From: Nemertoderma westbladi
Taxonomy: Eukaryota; Xenacoelomorpha; Nemertodermatida; Nemertodermatidae
DNA length: 31,235 nt
Assembly: GCA_032718475.1 (NCBI GenBank)
Contig: JAUCBJ010000842.1
Span: 1 to 31,235 of the forward strand
Direction: 5' to 3'
Shown here: positions 8,966 through 17,841 of the stretch, piece after piece
Layout: every line of letters starts with the position of its first letter
Position numbering within the stretch: the first letter of the stretch is position 1
Made by a program: the position numbers and the translations under genes
The notes under the pieces: generated by a model
What the model saw: the letters and a program-made list of their open reading frames with translations, nothing else
Databases searched by the model: none
What the model was told of the DNA's origin: nothing

Positions 8966-10598
8966 TAACATATGGAGTGGGCGTGTGACTATATCATTTT
9001 ATATTTGTTTTTATTTTATATTTATGTATGTATTATTATGTAATTTTATTATAATCGTTTTCTTTAATTTTATTTAGTAGAATGTTCTTTTAGTCATTAT
9101 TTAGTAGATTAGTGCAATATATATTATTGTTTATTACGTACGTAATTACTTATAATATATATTTAGTGCGACGGCGAGAAATAATTATTTTTTCTCTTTC
9201 CTTACTGTCCGTATCATATTATAAATACGTGACTACAGTAAGATGAAATGTCCGTACTTATTAAAGTACAATAAAGCCACTACTATATTCAAGTATTATT
9301 GGTAGGCAGAGTATTAGGAATGCAAAGTTCAGATCCTCGTGTCTCGGCTAAACCAAGCTCTGGGTAGACCTTGGAAACGACTTGCCTCTTCACACTGACA
9401 TTGCTTCGTGCGATATTGCTCTTCTACCTTATATTAAATAATACATATAGTAGCGTGATGTCCCTATAACAGTAGCGTAAAACGCAAATAAATCTGTTAA
9501 ACTTTTTGACCATCTGTAATTCTAGTCGATTAAGATATCGCGGCACCCATCGATATACTTGAAAGACAAATTCTAGAATCAGTGGTTAACGTCCCCAGAC
9601 AAGTTCTGGAATAAATCGGTGCCTATCTTAAATATTAATTTAATATTTATTAAAATCTGTAAAATTCAGATCCTTTAAAATTTCTAGTCAATTAAGATAT
9701 CGCAGCACTTACCGATACTCTTAAAAGACAATTTTCATAGAATTAAGGATCCTATGTCCCCAGACCTGCTCTGGAATCAAATTGTGTCAATTTTAACATC
9801 AAATAATAAAATTCACGGGAATAAATTTAAATTCATACTTTAAATGAATTTCATAAATTGTCGTTTTGTGCAATTTATAACATTCCCAAAATTCCATTAA
9901 TTAATAGATCATGGGAGCGGAGATTCATCCTATTGAGTGTATTAGAGTGCGAGAATCTCCGACATATAGTCAATAGCCAATAAAATTAATAAAATCATGT
10001 ATAAAGAGGCTATTGACAATTAAAGAATTATTATTAAATAGCATCCCAGATCTGTATGCATGAGAATTACCCTAATTCTACCGCTAGCATTCCATAATGT
10101 CACCATAGCAACACCCACGCTAGAATTAGAAGCAAGTTAAGAGAACAATAGAAAGCTTGTCCCATTGCATAGCATAGAGAATACATAACACACTGTTAGT
10201 ATCCAAGTATACACAGTAATAACGTGACATTCTGGAATGCACTGACTAACGGACAAATGGCCTGTATGTGTACAATTGGTGACAGTTGTGTGGAATTTGT
10301 GCGTTTATAGGTGAATATTACTGCTAAAGTATGTTTACAGTAGCTAGTCGCAATTGTGAAAGTAGCCCAACTCTCCTATAGAAAGAACCTAAAGTGGATT
10401 CAAGCCTTTGGGACGGACAGTGGAGTGACTTGTGCCGGTTATCGTTGTCGTGATGTTGCTACATGTTGGCGTAAACACCGCGACGACGGTACATCGGCGC
10501 TGAGAATCCCACTGTCCGGGGGCAAAGAGAGGTAGGCAGCGACTTCCGCTCGCCTAAACATAAACTCATTTCGATATTAATAAACTCAGATAGCAGAT
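8966..10598. other. non-coding 1.6-kb internal region of the LTR element
   Basis: I find no coding frame of note. The first 550 bases are very AT-rich. A structured tandem duplication lies at 9519-9790 (separate entry). The last 250 bases are less AT-rich and hold GGCAAAGAGAGGTAGGC, with a GT that could act as a splice donor, and CAGATAGCAG just before the next ATG, which could act as an acceptor. This is where RNase H and integrase would lie in a complete element, but nothing of them remains. Confidence 0.6.
9519..9790. repeat. duplicated unit with conserved CCAGA/TCTGG hairpin
   Basis: Two diverged units lie about 162 bp apart, at about 9519-9626 and 9681-9790. Both run TTCTAGTC[G/A]ATTAAGATATCGC[G/A]GCAC, a CGATA word, AAAGACAA[A/T]TT and then GTCCCCAGA. 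In each, CCAGA pairs with TCTGG (9595-9599 with 9605-9609; 9760-9764 with 9770-9774) around a 5-base loop. The loops differ completely (CAAGT and CCTGC) while both stem arms are unchanged. Confidence 0.8.
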
Positions 10599-10997
10599 AT
10601 GACGGAGTTGATAGAAGATGTTCTTGGTATCAGGGAGCGATATACTCTACCTTTGCAAGCATTTGTGGATAGCTTGATACGCGGTGAAACCGATCCAACC
10701 GTTACGGAGGACGATGGTCGTTATATCGAACCGCCGATGTCCCAAGAACAACTTACGCGTGAATTGGACTATCGAAAATTCACCGCTCGCTATACGCATC
10801 GTAATAGTACGTATATGGACTTCCTAACTACCGGCCATCCTATCGATTTACATGATACGGACGATGTAGACACCAAAAGGGAAATGGTTCTATTTAAATA
10901 TCATACCCAGCGGAGTCGTAACGATAAACCGAGAATAGATCACGAAAATTCTATTCGTAACAGACTGGGAAGACGAACCAATATGTCTAGAATCTGA
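10599..10997 (+). CDS. unrecognised frame in 3' part of LTR element, N-terminal piece
   Basis: A 132-residue frame starting with ATG at 10599, shortly after a possible splice acceptor (ATAGCAG). I do not recognise it. It is soluble and charged: an acidic N-terminus (MTELIEDVLGIRERY), the polar stretch SLIRGETDPTVTEDDGRYIE, a tyrosine/threonine-rich middle (DYRKFTARYTHRNSTYMDF) and a basic end. It overlaps by about 59 bases the next open frame, which is one base out of phase. The two are most simply read as one protein of about 480 residues split by a frame change between about 10939 and 10997. It sits where an env or accessory gene would lie in an LTR element, but no signal peptide or membrane segment is visible. 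Confidence 0.55.
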   Translation: MTELIEDVLGIRERYTLPLQAFVDSLIRGETDPTVTEDDGRYIEPPMSQEQLTRELDYRKFTARYTHRNSTYMDFLTTGHPIDLHDTDDVDTKREMVLFKYHTQRSRNDKPRIDHENSIRNRLGRRTNMSRI

Positions 10998-12048
10998 GGA
11001 TATTCAGCCTATCGCGCCCCGGAACAGCGACAACGATTACATCATAGAATGGTATCAAGGTCCACAGTGTCTCACTGCGTACGATTATCGACATGCCAAC
11101 TATGTTTCTAGGCAACGTTGTCGGTTATGCGCATCGAGAGACCATGATACGCCCATGGACACAAACGTCCGCTGTTCCTATTTCCAAGAACAACCGACTA
11201 TGGAAATTTATTGCGCATATTGCAGACTCAATAACTTGCATATTTTTACGGTTTGCCCTCAATTTATGACTCAATGTCACCATTGTCAACTAAAGGGACA
11301 TGCCAGTTTCGATTGCCCTTTTAATCACGATTTGGAAAGCGTAGATGAAATGATCACACTACGTTACATCAGAGCTTGGGAAGCGAACGCTGATTTACAT
11401 TGTGATTCGCGCCATCGCTATTATCCCGGACGCGCTTACGAAGGAGTTTATGCGTTCCATCCTTATCTATTCGCTTCGGTCGAACAGAAATCACGCATAT
11501 CGAGTTACGAGCTACTGAAGCGCGTCGGAGAATGTATTTCAACCAAATTCGTACGCAAATTTCTCAGGAGTGTTAATCCTAGCGACCTTCATTCCTATAA
11601 CTTAATCAATTACATCCGTCAGGATCCGGACTATGGAGACTTATTCGTTAACTCACACCCCGAGTTACAAGAAGTATATCGACGGCCTTACGAATACCGA
11701 GCCCGCGAACGCGAGTTGGAAAGAACCATTAAACCCCGGAGGTTTCTAACTGCCTATGGTCCACCCACGGCCCTCGTTCAGACCACTCGTAAAGGACCCG
11801 TAAGAGCGGCTGTCTTAAAACGAGCTCTCAAAGCCGTTAGACCCCTCTCCCCCGACGTTGATGTCAATCAACCCGGTACTTCGACTGGCGGATACACCGA
11901 CCATAATCCTGCACCCTCTGATCCAATCATATTGCACCCTTCACCCAGGAGTTATAGCCCTCCTTGTAAAGTGGCTCGCCCCAAAGAGAAAAGGACTCTG
12001 GCTAGCTTTAAAAAACTGCGTAAACGCCGTCCGCGCAAGAAAGACTAA
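10939..12048 (+). CDS. unrecognised zinc-knuckle frame in 3' part of LTR element, C-terminal piece
   Basis: This frame is open from 10939. The first ATG is at 11155, but cysteine motifs lie upstream of it, so the piece probably continues from the frame before. It has three tandem cysteine/histidine clusters: CRLCASRDH...C, CAYCRLNNLHIFTVC (CX2CX5HX4C) and CHHCQLKGHASFDC, a textbook CX2CX4HX4C retroviral-type zinc knuckle. An arginine/tyrosine-rich region follows (RRPYEYRARERELERT), then a proline-rich segment and a strongly basic tail (ASFKKLRKRRPRKKD). These suggest a nucleic-acid-binding protein, possibly nuclear. Its knuckles differ in spacing from those of the element's own Gag. It ends about 80 bp before the right LTR. 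The function is unknown. It could be a captured gene, a second Gag-like protein, or a family I fail to recognise. Confidence 0.6.
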   Translation: MTKILFVTDWEDEPICLESEDIQPIAPRNSDNDYIIEWYQGPQCLTAYDYRHANYVSRQRCRLCASRDHDTPMDTNVRCSYFQEQPTMEIYCAYCRLNNLHIFTVCPQFMTQCHHCQLKGHASFDCPFNHDLESVDEMITLRYIRAWEANADLHCDSRHRYYPGRAYEGVYAFHPYLFASVEQKSRISSYELLKRVGECISTKFVRKFLRSVNPSDLHSYNLINYIRQDPDYGDLFVNSHPELQEVYRRPYEYRARERELERTIKPRRFLTAYGPPTALVQTTRKGPVRAAVLKRALKAVRPLSPDVDVNQPGTSTGGYTDHNPAPSDPIILHPSPRSYSPPCKVARPKEKRTLASFKKLRKRRPRKKD

Positions 12049-12118
12049 CTGTTTAGAGTATTTACATATATTAGAAACTGTGATTTTTGTATATTTATTG
12101 ACTTGAATCCCATTTTCT

Positions 12119-12126
12119 GGGAGCGG
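12119..12126 (+). promoter_or_regulatory. possible short polypurine tract
   Basis: GGGAGCGG directly precedes the right LTR's TG end, where the plus-strand primer tract of an LTR element should be. It is short and interrupted by one C, so the call is tentative. Confidence 0.35.
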
Positions 12127-13294
12127 TGCAAAAGCTTTTGCGGATATACTCAGTCCCCCTCGCCCGCAAGGTACCGTTATAGGTGTTTTAACGGACATAA
12201 AAGTCATTCTTCTATATACGTGCTTTGGCGGACATGGTAAGGCAAAAAACCCCCAATGCACCAAATACCCTTGCACAGCTTAGCCTTGATGATTCAGATT
12301 ACGACATCTAACAGCTGGTTGCTGACATGGAAACGGCCATTGGACACATGGTTCTTTGTTTAGCTTAACAGCCAATCAGAGCGATTTTTTCTGTCGATGT
12401 GGAGATATTTTTGGCAGATCATACTAGGAGTGTTCAGTCTTACTGTTTTTCTTGATACTGTTGTGTTTTTCCTATCTAGGCCAGGAACACCGGCTCTAGA
12501 GTCAACTCGTTTTCATACTTTAGAAGAAACATTAGTAGGCTTAAATTATAGAGCGTATAACTGTTATCTTATCTCAATTCAGTCTTACATTATCGGTTCA
12601 ACATACATTATTATACTGCTGTTTACTGTTGTGTTTTGGTTGAATATTATTTGGAGAACATCTATAAAGAACCCAAATTTCCCAATTTTCTTGATACACT
12701 ACAGGTTAGAGAGACGGGTTATATATAGCGATTGCGACTTATATTATTGTGGTTTGTAGTGAATTTAATGCTATTTGATAAGCACTACATAAGTCAGTTG
12801 CTGTTCTCTTTATATATGATAAAATTCATTGACGGTCGGCAAATTAGTGAGCAGTATTGTGTGTTACCGGTAGTGTGCATGATTGTGACTGATAACTAAG
12901 CATTTCCTAAAGAATGCGCCTCATACGTGAATCATAAGCCTTACCGACTTACCGTTGTGATTAGTATAAGTCATATCTCTGTTTACCTAGATAGAGCGCC
13001 ACGTCCTAAAGGAACTGTTAATATTTCCCGAAAGTGAATAATATTAGTCAGAAATTATTTATTAACGATCAATCGAATAATACAGTAAGCTTACACTGCA
13101 ATAATAATCTAAGCCCTCAGAATCCAGTCTCCCGGGTATATCCAGCGGGTGAATGGACGCGCACTAGGCTGGCTTCTGCTAATGTTGTGTTTATTGGTAT
13201 TAAATATTTGTCAACTTCTAAAGTCTATTTATAAACCAAAAGACATATAAATTTTGGCAGGTTAAACTGCTAAAGGTCTTCAAAAGCGCGTACA
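12127..13294 (+). repeat. right LTR
   Basis: This 1168-bp copy of the left LTR begins TGCAAAAGCTTTTGCGG and ends CGTACA, followed by the TTAAC duplication. It shows about nine differences from the left copy, near 99% identity, so the element inserted recently relative to the other repeats here. Confidence 0.93.
12397..12759 (+). CDS. LTR-borne small membrane protein, hypothetical (right copy)
   Basis: This frame matches the 120-residue protein of the left LTR exactly. The only nucleotide change within it is a silent A-to-G (GCA/GCG). Two hydrophobic segments, residues about 5-27 and 60-86, predict a two-pass membrane protein. I do not recognise the family. One silent change is too little to test for selection, and in the right LTR it would need its own transcript. 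Confidence 0.35.
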   Translation: MWRYFWQIILGVFSLTVFLDTVVFFLSRPGTPALESTRFHTLEETLVGLNYRAYNCYLISIQSYIIGSTYIIILLFTVVFWLNIIWRTSIKNPNFPIFLIHYRLERRVIYSDCDLYYCGL

Positions 13295-13299
13295 TTAAC
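13295..13299. repeat. target site duplication TTAAC, right copy
   Basis: This matches 2620-2624 on the other side of the LTR element. It also overlaps codons of the interrupted LINE-A frame. Confidence 0.9.
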
Positions 13300-14670
13300 A
13301 CCAGTCCTTAAGAAGATAAAATTGGACCCAGAAATTCTTAAAAACTTCAGGCCGGTCTCCAACTTGCTTTACATTTCGAAATTAATAGAAAAGGTCGTCG
13401 CAAACCATCTGATTCAATATATGAATATTCACAACCTACATGAGCCGATGCAAAGCGCATACAGGCACCACCATGGAACAGAAACAGCACTTCTTTCAGT
13501 AAATGATTCTATTTTCCGCAGCATCGACTCAGGTTCAGCAGTGCTAGTTGTTCTCTTGGATTTATCTGCAGCGTTCGACACGGTTGAACATGAGAAACTC
13601 TTAGAAATTCTTAAGTCTGATATAGGGATAACTGGAAATGCACTTAAATGGTTCAAATCATATTTGTCTGATCGTAAACAGCAAGTTCGTGTTGGTAGTC
13701 ATTATTCTACATACAGAGACCTAAAGTATGGATTGCCACAAGGTTCTGTGCTTGGTCCGCTACTATTTACAATTTATACACGCTCTTTATCTGCTGTAAT
13801 AAAAAAGCATGGTTTATCATACCATCTGTATGCTGATGATACTCAAATATATATCAGTTTCAAATCTGTAAATATTGATTCAGCAGTTCAGGTGACTGAG
13901 GATTGCCTAAATGATATTCAGAAATGGATGTACACATATATGCTCAAGATGAACTCCGAGAAAACCGAAGTGCTGCTACTGCAGTCGCGATTTGGCACAT
14001 CAGTTGACAACCCACAAATACGTATTGGTAACGACGTGGTGGGCTGCAGCACCGATGCCCGCAATATCGGCTTTACTATGGATCATTATATGGCGTTCAG
14101 TAAACAAATATCTCTAACTGTTCGCAGTGCGTTTTTCCACATCCGAAATCTATCAAAAATACGGCGGTGTTTAGCAAAACATGACCTCGAAACGCTAATC
14201 CACGCATTTATCACCAGCTCTTTAGACAATAACAATTCGTTATATTATGGATTGCCAGACAAATATATAAACAAACTACAATATGTCCAGAACTCTGCGG
14301 CGCGCCTACTAACAGGCACAAAGAAACGACAACATATTAAACCTGTGCTCAAATATCTCCACTGGTTGCCTGTATTGCGACGCATTGACTTTAAGATTGT
14401 ACTTATAGTATATAAGTGTATCAATGGCTACGCTCCGAGCTATTTAAAGAATTTGCTGACCCGGTACATTCCTCATCGTTCTCTGCGTTCAGGTGATGAT
14501 GAACTAACTCTGGTTGCGCCTCGTTAAGTTACGGGAGGCGGGCTTTCTCAGTTGCCGGGCCCCGTTTATGGAACGCTCTCCCTTATTCGGTCCGCAGTGC
14601 ACACACCGTGGAATTGTTTAAGTCGCGGCTGAAAACACACTACTTTTCGTTAGAATACGTAATTAACTAA
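13295..14670 (+). pseudogene. LINE-A reverse transcriptase, 3' piece (CR1/L2-like)
   Basis: The RT core of LINE-A, in phase with the piece ending at 2624. Motifs in order: NFRPVSNLLYISKLIEKVV, LLDLSAAFDTVEH (motif A with the catalytic Asp), GLPQGSVLGPLLFTIYT (motif B), YADDTQIY (motif C at 13829-13840), LKMNSEKTEVLLL, then the thumb and C-terminal part ending VAPR. The frame stops at 14525-14527. The expected family ending (YGRRAFSVAGPRLWNALP, then VELFKSRLKTHYFSLEY) continues in another frame to a TAA at 14668-14670, so a one-base frameshift near 14525-14530 broke the gene. The LDLSAAFDT and YTRSL...YADDTQ patterns fit CR1/L2/Rex-type LINEs. It is inactive because it is truncated, interrupted and frameshifted. 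Confidence 0.88.
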
Positions 14671-14750
14671 TTGTGTACGCGTACCTGCGCCTTGATTTAG
14701 TGCCCTTAAAAGGCGCGTTATAAATAAATTATTATTATTATTATTATTAT
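14671..14750 (+). repeat. LINE-A 3' UTR and (ATT)n tail
   Basis: A short 3' UTR holds TGCCCTTAAAAGGCGCGTTA, then AAATAA and a pure (ATT)n run over 14728-14750. Short simple-repeat tails instead of poly-A are typical of CR1/L2-type LINEs and mark the 3' end of the insertion. Confidence 0.8.
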
Positions 14751-14799
14751 AGATCTTTCAGCCATTTGAAGCGGATTCAAAATTCGCTTAAACTTAAAC

Positions 14800-15603
14800 G
14801 TTGACACTGCGGTTGCTACAGTAACTGGTAGACACTGCGGTTGCTATATAAACTGGTAGACACTGCGGTTAATATAGTAACTGGTAGACACTGCGGTTGA
14901 TAGAGTAACTGGTTGACACTGCGGTTGCTATAGTAACTGGTAGACACTGTGGTTGATATAGTAACTGGTTGACACTGCGGTTGCTATAGTAACTGGTTGA
15001 CATTGCGGTTGATATAGTAACTGGTAGACACTGTGGTTGATATAGTAACTGGTAGACACTGTGGTTGATATAGTAACTGGTTGACACTGCGGTTGCTATA
15101 GTAACTGGTTGACACTGCGGTTGATATAGTAACTGGTAGTCACTGCGGTTGCTGTAGTAACTGGTAGACACTGTGGTTGATATAGTAACTGGTAGACACT
15201 GTGGTTGATATAGTAACTGGTTGACACTGCGGTTGCTATAGTAACTGGTTGACACTGCGGTTGATATAGTAACTGGTAGTCACTGCGGTTGCTATAGTAA
15301 CAGGTAGACACTGTGGTTGATATAGTAACTGGTTGAAACTGCGGTTGCTATAGTAACTGGTTGACATTGCGGTTGATATTGTAACTGGTAGACACTGCGG
15401 TTGATAGAGTAACTGGTTGACACTGCGGTTGCTATATAAAGTGGTAGACATTGCGGTTGATATAGTAACTGGTTGACACTGCGGTTGATATAGTAACTGG
15501 TTGACACTGCGGTTGCTATAGTAACTGGTAGACACTGTGGCTGATATAGTTACTGGTAGACACTGCGGTTGATATAGTAACTGGTAGACATTGCGGTTGA
15601 TAT
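14800..15603. repeat. 28-bp minisatellite, about 28.7 copies, with 140-bp higher-order repeat
   Basis: The consensus unit is GTAACTGGTTGACACTGCGG followed by TTGCTATA. It varies mainly at three sites: GGTT/GGTA, CTGCGG/CTGTGG and GCTATA/GATATA. A five-unit block is repeated almost exactly: 15021-15160 and 15161-15300 differ at one base (CTGTAG against CTATAG). Several long minus-strand open frames cross the array only because 28-bp repeats rotate through the three frames and the unit lacks stops on that strand. It is not a CRISPR array, since there are no unique spacers. Confidence 0.95.
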
Positions 15604-15624
15604 GAACACGGTTGTTTGTGCAAA

Positions 15625-16671
15625 GCATTGGCCATCTGATTTCCGGACTGTTGTGGTGAAAGGGAAGAAGAAACCTATTAATCCACATTGATCAACATTG
15701 ATGTCATTAAGAGATACTGATAGATCAAGATACTGCCGAGTTTCTTAAAATTATGGTGAGATTTTGGAACATTGTTAATGTGCGAACTGTTGATGCCAAT
15801 ATTCGTACAAGAGATGAGGATCGTGCTGTTATAAGATCAAACTCTGATCCACGTTTACAGACATTGTTAGACATCGCTGATATGGCGGAATCAATGACCC
15901 ACAAAGGTAAACCCCAAGAACGATGTCGAACGCTCACTAAAGATACTGGCAACGCTTTGTCACATACATGTCGCGGACTTGTGGACTTAGTTCGAAAGCG
16001 CTTAGAAACGTGTGAATTTGTTATGATAGGTGACCATAACAGTGATGATGTTGAAAGCACCTTTGGTATCTTACGTCAAGGTTCTGGTGGTACGTATTTC
16101 ATTAACAGCCAGCAAGCATTACTAAAGTCTCGCATTCTGGTTGCAAGGCTTGTACTGGAACTGGGTAATGAGGTCGACGGCACTCTATATCACAGCCACG
16201 AATGTGAGAACTGTACAGCTTCACTCAATGATGCTGAATTCGAAATTCTAGACAGTCTAGATGAACTTAAAGACTCAATTTCCTGCGATAATAAATAAGC
16301 TCTTGTGTATATTGCAGGTTATATAACAAAAAATGAGAATGATAATGACGACGAGAAACAATATTACCGACAATATGGCGGTTATTTAAATAGGCTAGAC
16401 CGTGGAGGTTTGAAGAAACCTAGTGAGTGACAATACATGCAAATTTACCTTCTACTGTTTTATACTTTATATTAATTTAAAAACGCCATTTCGCCGTAAA
16501 TCCCTGTGTTCGTTCTTTACTTATATCTCATCGGCTCACTCATTTCAAATTTCGCATGAATCGGTACTAAAACTAGTCAACATTTTTATTAAAAACGATT
16601 GCATATTAAAAACACCCCGTTCTTCGAAAGAGAGTGCTCAAAAGAAAATAAAATTATCGGATTCCTATTAG
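15625..16671 (+). pseudogene. P-like (THAP9-type) transposase, C-terminal part, decayed
   Basis: A relic of a cut-and-paste transposase. A 181-codon frame (15753-16298) is preceded in phase by DTAEFLKI, and an upstream KGKKKPINP patch lies near 15660. It contains DDVESTFGILRQGSGGTYF and then a QQALLKSRI stretch, resembling the P-superfamily C-terminal region where the acidic residues sit in D-x-x-E-x-x-F-G-x-x-R. A HECENC pair of cysteines follows. After an in-frame TAA (16296-16298) the same frame continues with ALVYIAGYIT and LDRGGLKKPSE to about 16428. A shift to another frame (from 16423) then carries it to a TAG at 16669-16671. At least one nonsense mutation and one frameshift disable it. 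The THAP finger and N-terminal half are missing, and the minisatellite abuts the 5' side. The family assignment rests on remembered motif patterns. Confidence 0.55.
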
Positions 16672-17418
16672 AAACGTTTACTATTATATATAATTGATTA
16701 TAATTACAAATGACTTAACTATAACTATATATACAGTAGTTATAAATAATAACTATACAATGTACTACTATTGCTATTTAATTTGTGCTACCGCTATATA
16801 ATGTAATACTTATATTTGTGGATTTGTGCTATATTCGACATGTAAAGTTGTACTTGAAAATAACCAAATTATTGAAGATATATGAAGATAACATACTTCG
16901 TGTCACCTTTTCATTCCTTTCTCTTAGATAACTGTGCAGAACGTACTATTTGCAATAAATTGAGACTAATCGCAATGTAAATCAGTTGATCTTTAGGTAA
17001 AGGATCTTTTGATTTTCTTTATCTAAAAAGATCAATGGATCTACAGTACGATTATGACATCGCAAGGCACCTTCCTTCCTTTTCTGGATAAATTGAATTT
17101 TCACCAAACACCAAATTCTAGTTTCTGTCCAACTTAGTGGTAGATTTGTTGTTTGTGATCGGATTAAATTGGATTTTAACTATAATCTAACTATAAATGA
17201 TAATCTAAACTGTAGTATAACCATACCCCTAGTCGATTTTTCACAATTATTGATGGTTCTGGTCTGTACAGGCACAATGTATGTTAAAATTGGAGTAAAC
17301 GTGTTCAGCCTCCAGTGGATCTTCACTGCTGCACGGTTGCACGGCCTTTAGTACAGTAGGCCTTGTTTAGTACATTTTACTACCTGCATAGTTCCTTTGC
17401 GACTAGGCCAGCTCAGTG

Positions 17419-17447
17419 CCAGGAGGCCAATCTCTTTGGCCTCCTGG
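17419..17447. repeat. perfect 12-bp inverted repeat with 5-base loop
   Basis: CCAGGAGGCCAA (17419-17430), loop TCTCT, then TTGGCCTCCTGG (17436-17447). The GC-rich stem is strong for the AT-rich surroundings. No gene or poly-T tail is associated with it. Confidence 0.9.
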
Positions 17448-17815
17448 CCTCCTGTGTATGGGTTAGTGGCTGTCTAATTTCTTGGGAAGACTTTAGTAGT
17501 AAATTTCGAAATTTCGGGGAATTCCATTCTACAGCAGATAATTGGTTTTACATGCTGGGGCGGCATAAGCTAAGAGCCATTACACATGCTATGCCTTTAC
17601 TTTGTTAGTGGTCTGTCGCTGTCGGCACCCCAAGCTAATAATATACAGCAAATAGCACTGAGACCACTGACTCCTGTACTCCCTATGACATAATTTGTTG
17701 TGACTCGAATCAATTATTTCTCCTTACAAGAAAGCAACGTATTTCCCACTTGTGGCCAGCCAGAAGGCCACAATGTCAACTGATATAATAATACCAAGGG
17801 ATATTCTCATGTTAA

Positions 17816-17841
17816 CCCCCCCCCCCCCCCCCCCCCCCCCC
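17816..17841. repeat. poly-C run of 26
   Basis: An uninterrupted run of 26 C. A second run of 17 C lies at 17979-17995. On the minus strand both are G-runs able to form G-quadruplexes. Their exact length is likely to be unreliable in an assembly. Confidence 0.9.

Larger units (their letters stand above)
2625..13294 (+). mobile_element. BEL/Pao-type LTR retrotransposon, internally deleted, nested in LINE-A
   Basis: The 10.67-kb element is bounded by LTRs at 2625-3791 and 12127-13294 with TG...CA ends and a TTAAC duplication. Inside, in order, are a 2-kb leader with tandem repeats, a Gag frame, a frame carrying the end of Gag, three zinc knuckles and an aspartic protease, then a scrap of the linker that normally follows RNase H. 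After these come 1.6 kb of non-coding DNA and an unrecognised zinc-knuckle frame. Reverse transcriptase, RNase H and integrase are not found in any frame, so the copy cannot be autonomous. The two LTRs differ at about nine positions, which implies recent mobilisation, presumably by enzymes supplied in trans. Assignment to BEL/Pao rests on the Gag, zinc-knuckle and protease patterns. Confidence 0.88.

Noticed and set aside
14800-15603. Regular short repeats resembling a CRISPR array
   Set aside because: The units are contiguous with no unique spacers, and the context is an animal genome, so it is a minisatellite.
14869-15688. Several minus-strand open frames of 71-150 codons rich in YQPQCLPVT repeats
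   Set aside because: They are produced by the 28-bp minisatellite, whose minus strand lacks stops in all frames. There is no independent coding evidence.
17169-17608. Two small plus-strand frames of 60 and 81 codons
   Set aside because: They show no motifs, one overlaps the perfect hairpin, and they are likely chance.
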